Of a stretch of 64,000 bases of DNA, positions 43,629 through 55,064 are shown piece after piece. The stretch is from contig CAMTDV010000007.1 in NCBI GenBank assembly GCA_947069175.1, positions 49,805,681 to 49,869,680 of the forward strand, in the 5' to 3' direction. The position numbers and the translations under genes are program-made. This DNA comes from Scalesia atractyloides. Taxonomy: Eukaryota; Streptophyta; Magnoliopsida; Asterales; Asteraceae. Numbering within the stretch: position 1 is the stretch's first letter; the number at the start of each line of letters is the position of its first letter. The notes under the pieces were generated by a model, which was given only the letters and a program-made list of their open reading frames with translations, made no database searches and had not been told where the DNA came from.

Positions 43629-45763
43629 CTTTGTTGAACACTTGGGCATTTAGGGCTTAAACCTTCTCATTAGAGCATACTTAATGACGATTTAAGTTAC
43701 TAATCGTGTTTAGTCCCGCTAATCACCCATTAATTATGTTTTAGTCGCAATTAAATTTCTAGAAAATTTTGCCTTAGTTTCCACTAAACTATGACGTTTT
43801 CCACGTTTCAAAAACGTATTTAAAACCTGTTTAAGCCCATAATCAATATCAAAAATCCATCTAATATTTATTCTACAACATCAAGACATCACCATCCATG
43901 ATTTTCTAGTGTTAAAAACCCTATCAAATCAAGAGGGTTTTCAATATTTATTAACACTTTCAAATCACTACTTTATCATATCATTTAATCAAGTTCATTC
44001 CTTTAACCTCTTGATTCCCACACATTTTTAAGATGATTACCACTTAAATGCAAATGTTTACTTCATATAAAGATCATTCATAAGTGATAAAATTATCTTT
44101 AACTTGTAGTAATCTTCATGGATGATGTAGTTGATGATCTTGTTTAGATTTAAACCTTATCATGTTTAAATCTTCACTTTTATACTTAATCATACAAGAT
44201 CATCCAACTTTTATATCATACTTTTAACATAAATACTTCAACATGCTAACTAACTACCATATAAACATATAATCAACACAAAATAAACAATATTTAGTGT
44301 TATTATTATGGTGTGAGTTAAGGTTTTTGGTTTATCTTTTCTTCATTTTCAAGATGATCAACTTGTACATTAATAATCTTAGCATAAAATAAGCTAAATT
44401 AGTTTGGCTTACAGGTATGCACAAGTTCTTGATGATTTTTGAAGAAATATGAAGCTCTAAAGAAGCTCTAATTGTCTCCCATCCTTGATAGCTCCTTGAG
44501 TGATCTTGGTTAGGATTTAAAGTAGAATAAATGTGGTGTATTAGGGTGGCTAAGTGGTGGTTTAAGGTGGTGGTGGTGGAGCCATGGGTGCAGAGAGGGA
44601 GAGAGAGTGAGATGAATGAAATTTTTGTTGAAGGATTATGATGAATATTTTGTGAATCATGATATATATCTAATCCTTCCATTCAAAAATCAACAACACA
44701 TCAAGCCCATGCTCCTAATCTTCGATTTTTCAACAAAATCAAGTGGGCATGGGGCCCACTTGAACCGTCAAAATGAGGGGGGTAAAGTGTAATTTATTTT
44801 TTATCACATGTTAAAATGTAGATACTTTGGTGATTATATTAAGTATGGTGATTAGGGGTTCTGATCTAGCATCCTTAGCATAAGATTAGGGTTTAGGGTT
44901 TTATTACATGGTATTTAATTCACTTAGTCTTCCAGTATAAGTTTCGGATGACGGAAATGTCGTTAGATCGCTTATCGTCGTAATAATCTCTAATATACGA
45001 ACTTATTTATTTAGTACCGGAAGCTTTTATTTTCGACCACCACACTTGATATGGTGTCTAATTCATGCATTTTCGACCTAAAAATGTGTATAACTAGTTC
45101 GCTAGATGAATATACGATGAGTTAGGATGGCCGAGATGTCTTTCGTTCGATATCGGCACTTTTATGTTCCGCCGTCGAACTTTTCCGAAAGTTGTGTTTC
45201 TGTGACCTCATGTTAGTTGAATGGATTCCGAGTTCCAAATGAGGCTTAACTAGTTCGCTAGATGCACCAATGTGGCTATCCGCCACTAAAATATTTGTGG
45301 TTTCGACAAATGGTAGTCTTCCGGTCGAATTGTGCACTGTTTGACGAATGACTGGAAACGATGTCTTTTATGCATTCTTGCTATTCTCACATTTTTTAGG
45401 ATGATTAACATTGTTTTATTCTTATTCTTACATCTGAAATCCTCTGAAATAGTTTTGCGGACAAATCGACATTTGTCGCCTTTTTGGTGGAAACAGACAA
45501 TTTTGCAATTTAGGCGTTGTACCGGAAAGTTATGTATTATTGCAATGGTTGATCTCAAATAAGTGTTTCATTTATATGCGGACTCAGTTATGGCATTAAC
45601 ATGACGTTATCCCTTGTTCTGATTTGTTTTAGCGGATTTACCGACACAGTTAGTGCCATCGCAATTAGTGCGCCCAACACTTTGTACCAACACTTTTAGG
45701 GCATTGTTTTGGTTTGTTTCGCGTCGTAACGGAAATATGTATATGTTATGATCAATTTACTTG
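41715..45763 (-). repeat. 5' LTR of the chromovirus, truncated at its outer end
   Basis: It matches 30816-34899 along its whole length but stops at 45763, missing the counterpart of 34900-35014. A seven-unit GGGCC array lies at 42878-43063. Extra (TA)n tracts occur at about 42756-42811 and 43590-43626. Confidence 0.88.
42878..43063. repeat. Seven-unit TGGGCCTAGCCCAT minisatellite in the 5' LTR
   Basis: This is the same repeat as 31939-32206 but with three fewer ~27 bp units; one unit has become AGGGCTTTGTCC. Confidence 0.88.
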
Positions 45764-47207
45764 GCGAGTGTGAATCCCGTGCTTTAATGTGTGTTAAATT
45801 ACGTGGTTAGTGCATTTTAGGCAATTATATATTTCAGATGTGATAACTACAAGTTCGTGTGGTTTTATAGGTTCACCGTCTAAAGCGGTGAAGTTAGGAA
45901 ACTTGCAAGTGAAGAGAACAATCATGGATGATTATCAAGACATATCATAGCATTCAGGACTTGTTCGGGTTGAGAGATAGATTGAATTTGCAAAGAACAC
46001 GAACCAACGAAGTTTAGGGGGCTGCTAGTCATTCGTTCAAAGTTAAATTGCATGTAAGGAGGAGGTTACTATATGCGAGTAAGATACGGTCCTATGACTA
46101 TAGCCTAGTTTGAGATGGACCAGCCAACAAGAACGCAGCAGACCACCACCGTAACCTATAGTGGTGGGGTGTAACCTACAGTAGGTGTGAGCACAAGGAA
46201 CAGAAACATGATACCGTAACGTATGGTGAAAGACCGTAGGCTATGGTGAGGCTTCCGAAAATACGTGGAGGTGTTGTTATTTGAAGATATAAAAGACATG
46301 TTAAAACCCCAAGGAAGGGGGACGACTTCTAGGACGAAAAGGAGAGATACAAGCACCTTTTCGCATCAATCATCATCCTTTTCATCAACATAAAGATCAA
46401 GATGATTCAAGCAACTGTTTCTCAAGAGCGTGAAGATCATACAACCAAGATGAGCGCTAATCATTTAATGGTTTACTCTGGGTGGAGGATCCTTGTAAGA
46501 TTAATGACTTTCATGTGTTTAAACTGATTCTTGAATTTGGTAATCTAAGCATTTGATGCTTGTTACCTTTTGATTTGATTTGATTGATTGTAAATGATTG
46601 GTTTTACTTAAGCTTAATCTTAACTCATTCAATTCCCGAGATTTCTAGTAATTGGAATACATTTGATAAAAGTTAGGGTTAGTAAATTCAATTGTTATCT
46701 ATATGATAACCTTCCGTTGTTTTACAATCGAAGTAAGTAGTTTCTAGGTAAGCACAACCAATTAATTAAGTTGAACAATTATGTCTTTGTGATTGTCACG
46801 ATTAAACACATAATTGATATTCCTTGAATCTAAAATCCGGAGGAACCATTGTTTCTCCAATTGTTTACGACTCACTTTAGTAATTCGTTAGTTATCAAAC
46901 TCTCAAACAAATCAACTTTATATTTTGGCAATTAGTTAATCTATACTTAATTCATAACCCTTTCCACCAAACTCTCCTGGATTGATACCCTACTTACCCT
47001 AGCTATCTAGGTTAATTAGATTTTTGAATGACCCGTTCGATAGTCAACAGTTACCCGTTTTCATACTAAGGTATTTAAAACAAGATATTAAAATATATTC
47101 ATTTTGGGCGTTACAGAAAACAACATCCAATATATAAACTCTTTTTTCCTTTGATAACTGTGAGCGAATACATCAAATTGTCTTTACACCCTGCTTCTTG
47201 TGGCATC
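45764..47207 (+). mobile_element. Athila-like LTR or 3' end segment
   Basis: It begins GCGAGTGTGAATCCCGTGC right at the broken chromovirus LTR edge, probably continuing the segment that stops at 30815. At 46145-46260 the motif CCGTAACCTATAGTGG and variants recur four to five times, as in Athila LTRs I remember. Downstream text resembles an LTR U5 (GGATTGATACCCTACTTACC near 46980). No gene is visible. The right limit is not defined. Confidence 0.45.
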
Positions 47208-47644
47208 TGATGCGTGGTCGAAAACCGGTGTTCTTATATGCTTAAGCTTATGTTTTACATAACTTTTAGTTTTGAATAGCCTACTTTTGATTGGATTTGT
47301 GTCTAACAGGTTTACGGAGTTTAAGGAGCTACTAGGGAGCTTTCCGGAGCATCGGGCGGAAAACAGATCAACCGGGATTGCGAAATTGAAAAATAGAAAA
47401 ACAATAATTGGATAGGCCGTCGGTGACGCCCTCCAGATATGTCTATCGGGTTTGATTTTGTAAGTTTCTAGGATTTGAAATTGTTTTGAGTTTTGATTTT
47501 GACAAATTGTAGTTTGATTTTGGAACCTATGATAATTGACTTGCATTTGTATTGTATTCGTGAATTGTCGAATGAGTTCTTAAATTTGACTTTGCAAAAT
47601 GTTTATATGTGATTATGTATTGTCTAGGTTAGAATTTACATGTT
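47208..47644 (+). repeat. Left LTR of the Athila-like element, internally deleted
   Basis: It aligns with 52889-53132 and then with 53593-53782. The ~460 bp between them are absent here. It shares GGCCGTCGGTGACGCCCTCC with the right LTR. Confidence 0.75.
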
Positions 47645-47667
47645 GTTAGAATTTATATGAGTGTGCT

Positions 47668-47979
47668 TTGAAATACAAGGATGGTATAAAACGAGCACAC
47701 GATACCAAGTTGAAGCCGAAGGAATTCATGGCGGGTCAAAAGGTTTGGCTCTACAATTCGAGGCTCAAGTTTTTTCACGGAAAGCTAAAGAGCAAGTGGA
47801 TGGGCCCATATGTGGTTACACGGGTCGGAAAGTTGGGTGATGTTACCATCGAGGACCCAGAGCATGGATCAAAACAAACGGTCAACGGTCATTGTCTTAA
47901 ACCATTTCTTGATAGGAACGAGGAGAACAAGGATGCGGACACGGAGTTGGTAAGCGTACCAAGTTATGCGGTCAATTAA
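47668..47979 (+). pseudogene. Integrase C-terminus of the Athila-like element
   Basis: The open frame reads AHDTKLKPKEFMAGQKVWLY, NSRLKFFHGKLKSKWMGPYV and VTRVGKLGDVTIEDPEHGSK, then VNGHCLKPFL and a stop at 47979. This is the SH3-like C-terminal end of gypsy (Athila) polyproteins, with the normal pol stop. The catalytic core is absent; the sequence joins LTR-like DNA about 20 bp upstream. The frame is intact but cannot function alone. Confidence 0.85.
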
Positions 47980-49247
47980 AGGACCAAGAACAATTTTGTA
48001 GAGTTTTGTACCAATTTTATTGTTTGTGCGTATTGTTCTTTATTTTATCGTTGCCGTTTCGCACTAATCTCTATAATGTGTGAAGTTTCGGATATCACAA
48101 ACGGGTCATGAAGACGTAAGGTATATCTTATACTTGCTTTGTGTATTAAGGACAATACACTGATTGTTTGGTGGGTGGTAGAGAATCGTAAATAATTATT
48201 GTGTTTATTAAAAAAATGTGAAAAACCGGGAATGCGTCGGTGACGGGGTCCCAAGCCGTCGCCGATGGTGATGCGTTGGGGGCCGTCGGGTCAGAAGTTG
48301 CGTAGACAGAGGATTAGACAGTCGGAGGTTTTTAGCCATATTGGGGATGCGTCGGCGACCGTCCAAGGTGCAGGCCCTTGGTTTGTCTGCCAACGCTGGA
48401 TGTGTTTCAGCGCATAATATTGGACCCGAATACTTTTAAACCCATCCAAACTCGACCCGAACCACGTTTTAACCACATGATGGACCCGGGAGAAACTTAT
48501 CTGACCCATGACTCATTAAAAACCACAAAGCCTCTGCACTTGTCTTTACCGTAACTCTCCAATTCCTTCATCTTCTTCATCTAACCATTAAGAACCCTAA
48601 TCTTCAATCTCTCATATCTCCTTCAATTCTCCACCAAATCAAGCAATTCTTAAGCTTATTTTGGGTAGAATTTCAAGAGTAACAAAACCCCTACATGGCT
48701 TTCATCAATTCTTGTTCGTTTGCAAGATTTTTGACTTAATTTTTTTGGGTTTTAGCAAGGGTGTTCTTCAAGTGTTAATTTACATCTTTTCTAGTTCTTT
48801 TGAATCTACAACATCAAAGGTATGATTTTTTACTAGAATTTGAGAATGATTATCATATGGTTTGTTAATTTTCTTCCAAAATTTTGAAATTTTTGTTAAG
48901 AGTAGGTTATTTATGATAATGTATGATGTTCTAGCTTGAGTTTGTGTAAACATTTGATTTGGGTGGGGATTGAACATGCAACAAGTATTGTGATGTGATT
49001 ACACTCATTTGTTTGCATGATTGAACATAAACATGATGTTGAACCTTGTTAAAGTCTTATGAACTTAGGATTAAACATTATAAAATTTAATATTTAGATG
49101 ATAAAGCTTGATACTTTGGATGCTTAAATTAGTAGTTCACATCTAATGATTAAATGTGGTTCAACATTGCATTATGGTTCATAGTGTGAGTTGAATTGAA
49201 GCTTTGAGTAAATTTCGATTGTTCTCGTTGCATTGTTGTTTGTAGAT
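47980..49247 (+). other. Post-pol spacer of the Athila-like element
   Basis: GC-rich words such as GCGTCGGTGACGGGG and GATGCGTCGGCGACCGTCC occur at 48230-48365 and resemble the LTR middle at 53097-53215. 48540-48700 is pyrimidine-rich (CTCCAATTCCTTCATCTTC), like a 5' UTR. GGTATGATTTT near 48820 and TTTGTAG at 49239-49245 look like splice donor and acceptor before the next ORF. Confidence 0.5.
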
Positions 49248-50735
49248 ATGACAAGCTGGAAGAGAAGCAAGGTCTCGGGTCAAGGTTCATCTTCAGGAGC
49301 CGGTTCATCATCTGGGTTAATGCCAAGAAAGTGGGTTCAGTTAATGGAGTAGAGGAAAATGATGAGAGGTTGTACCGACAAAACTAGGTATGGGAGAGAA
49401 TCAGAGACGGTAATGTCGTTGAGCCATGGGTAAGTAATAAGAGGCAACCACTTTCAAGGTTAATGACAAACGCCTTGAAGTGAAATTATGGAAATGGAAA
49501 ATGGTGAACGGTGTGTCTACCACCATTCCGGAGAGGGCTGTACCGGAAAGAACAGTGAATGTGGAAGAGTTTCGGACGATAAGGATCGTCCAAATGTTTG
49601 AAAAGCTCGGTTGGGAACAGGTCTTGGATTGGTGTGAGGATATAACACCACGGGTATATTTGGCGTCAATCTGCGAATGGTTGGCGTCCTTAAGATTTAT
49701 TAATAAGGACATTAAGATTTATTAATGTCCTTTGAGACTAAGAACTGCATTGCCCGGTTCGATTCTTTGGGATTGACGAGTATTTCTACTATAACATCGA
49801 TCATTTTTGGACAATAAAGTAAATATTGAAGATGCCGATGGTATGGTTAGATCGGTGTTATCGTATTCGAACGATGGGCGGCTTTGAGGAGCCAATTGCC
49901 TATTGAAGGAAAAATTCTTCAACCTATCTCTCTCGAAAACATCATGGTCAAATTTCGAGACCATGGGAAGTTGAAGGGGCCGGACTGTCGGGTCTTGCAG
50001 GCATTGTTATTTGGGGAACTAAAGTTATCATGGCGGCATAATGTAATGATGAATACCTGGGATACTCGTGAGTCCTACATGCCTAAGATGATATCGTATG
50101 TGAGGTTAATCAGTGCCATGATTGTGCAGCAAAACAAGCTACCACCAGAGTCATTGTGGGTTTCAAAGCCTGCAGACCAAATTTGCTTTGCATTAATGAA
50201 GCAACACTTGAAGATACAGGTTCAAGTTTTTGGTCACCAGTATACAGTATCTGATGACCAAGGACACCAATTCAAGTTTGTTGACCCGAGTACGGTACAA
50301 GAAGCTGCACGAGAGGAGGAGATGATAGATGAGGAAGATGAGGGAACCTCAAGGTCCGAGGGGACCACGTCGTATGCTCGGCTGCACCAGGAAATTTCAG
50401 TAGGTGTAGAAAGTTTTGTGCCCAACCAGCGTAAACCGGGGTATCCTAACTACAATCGGGACAACAAGATGTATATGATAATGTCTCTACGAGTATTGGG
50501 GAGAACCGAGAATATGAACAAAGAAGAAGGAAATGGGAACAAAACTGGGAGGCCCAACAATAAGATCCTTGGGCTGAAGAGGCTGCTCACCGTGCTAAAG
50601 AACAGGAGCAATGGGAGACGCAACAAGAGCAATGGGCCATGCAGCAGGCCTATATGGAACAACAAGAATTGTACCGGGTGCAAGAGGTGTCCAGACAGCA
50701 ATCATGGGAGGAAGAGCAAGAGCACTTCCGGTTGA
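49248..50735 (+). pseudogene. Athila-type extra ORF (post-pol)
   Basis: A putative start ATG at 49248 (MTSWKRSKVSGQGSSSGAGS) is followed by stops. The frame 49480-49725 reads FEKLGWEQVLDWCEDITPRV and YLASICEWLASLRF. The frame 49884-50735 (283 codons) reads ISLENIMVKFRDHGKLKGPD, WRHNVMMNTWDTRESYMPKM and ISAMIVQQNKLPPESLWVSK. It then becomes acidic (EEEMIDEEDEG) and Asn/Arg-rich. This resembles the conserved ORF that Athila elements carry outside gag-pol. In my reading there is no signal peptide or membrane span here. Several frame breaks. Confidence 0.6.
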
Positions 50736-52888
50736 GCATAATGCAATGGAAGACCGTCGAGGAATGCGATGGCAACAACTTAACAAATGGCAATAAATAA
50801 TCCCAAACACCTCCATGACCAAGAGCGCCATCATTGAGATTGGGAGGCGGGACGACCGTACCAAGAACACACCCCTTGGACGAATTATGAAAACCTCCCG
50901 TCCCATTCGGACCTTCCGACCCATCTCCACATTGGCCCGAAGGGGTCGGTTTCAGCTTTTTTCCGCCACAGTTTCAAGTACCAGCGGAGGGGGAAAGAGG
51001 GCCCCTTGATTATTTCCATGGGATGATGTTAGCCCTCACTGGATATCCCTACCAGCCATAGCTACCGGTTGATCCCAACGAGCGTTACAAGTATAGTGCT
51101 CGATATGTCTTATGTTGTTGTATTTTTTTGTGTATATTCTTGCATTTTTTCTTTAGTAGTTAAATGAACTTTGTGGGTGTGTTCTCTATATAACCCTCAC
51201 GAGACCTACTCGTCCTCCCGAGCTATCGGGAGGTTTAAAAGGGCTTATTGCACGTGCTAAATGCAACCGTGATTCCTACGAAAGTAAGTTAAGTTGTTGT
51301 TGTAAAAATATGGCTTGGTAAATTATTTATAAAAGTGGTAGAACTAAGTAACTAACAAGTTTTGATGGTTGTGAAAAGCCTGCTTCTGCACGAGGGTTGA
51401 GATTTGTAGGTACATATGTTCGCGAGACGACCATTTTTGTTGAAGAATGAAGAGTACATGATGAATGAGCGAAAACCAGGTGCATATGTTTCTTTTTTGC
51501 TTTGACTATTAGTTAGTAATAAGTGGATTGTATTTTGTATTTTCTTTTCCGGTGTGAAATTTTGGGAAGGTTAGCCGTGTCACATCCCTTGTGCGTTTTA
51601 AAAGCTCTATTCCTATACATTGAGGACAATGTTGACCTCAAGTGTGGGGATGGAGAGAAAAAGTTTTTAAATTTTGACACGTTCATTTAAACACTACACA
51701 TTGAGGACAATGTTGACCTCAAGTGTGGGGATGGGGAAATTTTCAAAAAAAAATTTCCAAATCTCTTTCTTTGAAGCAATCTAAAAAGCACAAGTAACTA
51801 AGTTAATGAGGAATGACACAACCCATGTGGTCTCTTGTCATAGTCAAGTAAAAATTAATAACAAGACGGGTATTTAGCGGGTGGTTTTTGGGGAATAATC
51901 CACTTGAGAAACTTGCATTTTGTAAATATCGCATACCATACCCTTCGTACGTGAGATTTAGAGCCACTTTTATACATCATACATGCATATATTTCTTTGG
52001 TTGAGTGGACCTTTAGTCGCGTATTGTAGAACTTGCAACCTTTGATGTTTTGAAACCATAGACCAAATAAGAGCACAAGAATGATTAAGCCGTTAGGTAA
52101 ACTTTTTCCTTTTATACCATCTATATATCTTTACCCGAAATTGATCCCTTAGTTGCCAACTTTGAGCCTAAAACTTTCGTTTGACCAACCCATTTAGCCT
52201 TTGACCGTGTGGCCTTCTATTTTTAACCCATGTGTTGAAAATTCGATTTTCGGTTTAGTTGTTAAAAAAAAAAAAATATGATGTAAAATAAGAGAAAGAT
52301 CGTTGAGAAAAGCACAATTTTTTTGAAAGTTTGTTGAATAAAAGGCGAAATTCTTTGCCTCTTAGTTTGTTTATTTGTAGTAGTCGTTTTTAGAGTAGTT
52401 GTCTATGTAATAAAAAAATCAAGTTTTCATCAGCTTAGCCACTTTCAAAATATCCCTATTCCATACCCTTAGCCTAGCCCCGTTACAACCCATTGAAGAC
52501 CTTTTGACTTGTGCTTAGTATCTGTGTTCAATGGTGGAGAATGCTTGAGCTGCAAGCCTATTAGGGTACGTGTTCTAATCGCTTTGAGTGATTACATCAA
52601 GTGTGCTAATGCATCATCTTTTAGCCAATTTTTAAGCTGAGTGGAGAGAACATTGTGAGGGATGTGTATGATTTGTGAGTTTCAAGGGCAGATTGATCTT
52701 GAATAACTATCTTTATGTGATTAATCACTTTACGGCTAAATGTTTAGAAAATTTTAAAGATTATGAACCGGGTATGGCATGAGACCTTAGCTTACGTCTC
52801 AAGAATGGGAAGTGTGTTTCTCATCCGACCCACGTGAAAGTGAAAAGCATATTTGCTTGAGCGCAAGCAAAAGACTAGTGTGGGGATG
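50736..52888 (+). other. 3' non-coding region of the Athila-like element with repeated polypurine-like motifs
   Basis: ACATTGAGGACAATGTTGAC plus CTCAAGTGTGGGGATGG occurs twice (51617-51653 and 51697-51733). A third GTGTGGGGATG (52878-52888) directly precedes the right LTR and should be the real polypurine tract. The rest holds no recognisable ORF; 51855-52076 (minus) is not convincing. Confidence 0.6.
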
Positions 52889-53782
52889 TGATGCGTGGTC
52901 GAAAACCAGTGTTCTTATATACTTAAGCTTATATTTTACATAACTTTTAGTTTTGAATAGCCTACATTTGATTGGATTTGTGTTTTACATGTTTTACGAA
53001 GTTGAAGTGGCTATTCGGGGGCTTTCCGGAGCATCGGAGCGGAAAACGGGTCAACCGGGATTGGGAAATGGAAAAACAGAAAAACAAGAATTGTAGAGGC
53101 CGTCGGCGACTCCCTCCAGAGATGTCCGTCGGCAAAAATTTGTCGAAGGTAGTGGATTAGAGCGTCGGAGGAAAATCCAAAGAACCACGGGTCGTCGCCG
53201 ATGCCCTCTCCTGATGTCAGACACGAAATTTTCTTGTTTATTGATTGGGACGGGTTATAACAAGTTTTGACCATTTTCAAGGAGTTACGCAATTTTGGAG
53301 TTTGAAACATCATCTTGGAGCCAAGAACACCAAAACCTTCAATCACAATCCATCCAATTCATCCATTATCATGTTGATTGATCATCCAACATTCTAAACC
53401 CTAATCCTCCATCAATCATCATCATCATCAATCATTCAATCCTTTCACCATCATCATCGACCCTAAACCCTAATTATCATCATCAGCATCATCAAAGCTT
53501 CAAGATGTTCATGTTCGAGTTTCAATCATCCGCCGATCATGTTCCGTTCACCATGAGCGGCTAGTCTCTTCGAGTTTCATCCCGGTGTAGGTTTTTGTAA
53601 GTTTCTAGGGTTTGACATTGTTTTGAGTTTTGATTTGTCACAAATTGTAGTTTGATTTTGGAACCTATGATAATTGACTTGCATTTGTATTGTATTCATG
53701 AATTGTCGAATGAGTTATGAAATTTAACTTTGTGAAATGTTTATTTGCAATTATGCCTTGTCTAGGTTAGAATTTATATGTT
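52889..53782 (+). repeat. Right (3') LTR of the Athila-like element
   Basis: It starts TGATGCGTGGTCG after GTGTGGGGATG. It contains GGCCGTCGGCGACTCCCTCC (~53098) and GGTCGTCGCCGATGCCCTCT (~53190). 53401-53580 is rich in ATCATCATC. The true end may lie beyond 53782, where similarity to the left copy stops. Confidence 0.7.
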
Positions 53783-54665
53783 CTTGGTAACGAAGTGCAT
53801 TGTAGTCCATCATCGACGACGTCGATAGCTTTTGGTACCTAAGCAACGCAAAACTAAACTTGTTGATCATCTTTACAACCGAATTGAACCTAAAACGTGT
53901 AGGAACCCTAGGAGTTCGATTACCGAACCGGGTGTGAACCTTTTTCTTTGTTATTGTTCAAAACCTTTTTAATCAAGTTTTTAGTAAAAGTCTCATTTGT
54001 TTAAGTTTGTAGTGAAAGTCTCATTTGGTTTGGTTCGACCCTGTCGGATAAGGTCGGCGACCAGGTTGAACCAAACCAAACTTTTTTACAATAACATTAA
54101 AAAGCGAATTATCATTTTTGTTAAGAAGTAATAGATAGTTTATTTATAAATTCATTTCATAAATTATTTTATAATATACAACCAACTATTGATTACATGT
54201 GTCATACGAAACGAACCGAACTGATTCTGGTTGGTTGGTACCAGAATCGTTTTTATTAACTAATATTGGTATTCATTTTTATGATTTTAGATTGATGTAT
54301 GTATTCCAGTTCCTATATTGAGAGCTTGTAGCGTACTCGTATTATAACCCAACTAATTGATGCTAACGAATGTCCGCTGCAACACGCAGGGTTATCAGAC
54401 TGTTTTATTCATTTTACAACTTTTTTATTGAAAGATGTTATTCTCCGCCCATTTCATGAAGCATTGGTCTTATGTTTATGTAAAAGTTTGGACAATTTTT
54501 GTACTTTCTCTTAGTTAGAGACCAAAGTTAGAATGTTTGCAAAGCACATTCATATAATTTACTCTTCTTGAAATAAGAAGATTTAAATGAAAAAATACTA
54601 ACGAAAAGCTTTCTTTTGATATTAAGCACTTTTTAGATTAGAATATGAATGATAAAATTTAATTT
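53783..54665. other. AT-rich sequence, possible LTR tail
   Basis: The first ~280 bp may still belong to the Athila LTR (GGAACCCTAGGAGTTCGATT). GTCGGATAAGGTCGGCGACC lies near 54048. After 54100 I see nothing recognisable and no ORF. Confidence 0.4.
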
Positions 54666-55064
54666 TAAGATCACTTCTCAACAACTGGGTGAGTATTCCT
54701 ACTTAGAGGTGATGGCATTTCGTAGGCTTCTAAAAAGCTAAGTTCATAACGAATTCCATAATGGAATGCGCATTTGTGGCATTGTCAACCATTAGTAAAG
54801 AGAATGAGTATGTAGGCAAGGAACTTGGTAATTGATATTCATGTATGGCCAAAACTAATATCACCAAATTATGTCGGGTGTGACGAATCTACATTGGCAA
54901 AGGCTTGTAGCCAAGGATACAATTGTAAGTTTAGATACTTGGGTTTTAGACACAACACAGTTCGTAAGCTAATTTTGCATGGTGTGTTATTTGTTAAGTT
55001 TGTATGTACTCAACATAACCTATCTAATCATCTAACCAAAGGGATTATACTCAACATAACCTAG
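54666..55064 (+). pseudogene. Copia RNase H fragment, copy 1
   Basis: The frame 54825-55064 reads IDIHVWPKLISPNYVGCDES, FRYLGFRHNTVRKLILHGVL and FVCTQHNLSNHLTKG, the C-terminal end of Copia RNase H. Upstream, ECAFVALSTISKENEYVGKE is readable in other frames from 54770. No other pol domain is present. The related copy lies at 58133-58603. Confidence 0.75.

Larger units (their letters stand above)
30816..45763 (-). mobile_element. Ty3/gypsy chromovirus with ~4.2 kb LTRs (minus strand)
   Basis: Direct repeats 30816-35014 and 41715-45763 flank ~6.7 kb. Read on the minus strand: 5' LTR, PBS, an unrecognised region, gag, protease, RT, RNase H, integrase, chromodomain, polypurine tract, 3' LTR. The chromodomain at the integrase C-terminus makes it a chromovirus; the integrase tail and long LTRs fit the Tekay/Del clade. 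The 5' LTR has lost ~115 bp at its outer end (45763), so no target duplication can be shown. All genes are broken. Confidence 0.88.
47208..53782 (+). mobile_element. Second Athila-like element, gag and most of pol deleted
   Basis: Direct repeats 47208-47644 and 52889-53782 both start TGATGCGTGGTCGAAAACC and end TTAGAATTTAYATGTT. Between them lie only an integrase C-terminus, an Athila-type extra ORF and a long 3' non-coding region with GTGTGGGGATG polypurine-like motifs. Everything from the PBS to the integrase core is missing. The left repeat itself lacks ~460 bp present on the right. Confidence 0.7.

Noticed and set aside
44332..44682. Minus-strand ORF of 116 codons in the 5' LTR of the chromovirus
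   Set aside because: The homologous part of the other LTR is interrupted. It is LTR sequence read by chance.
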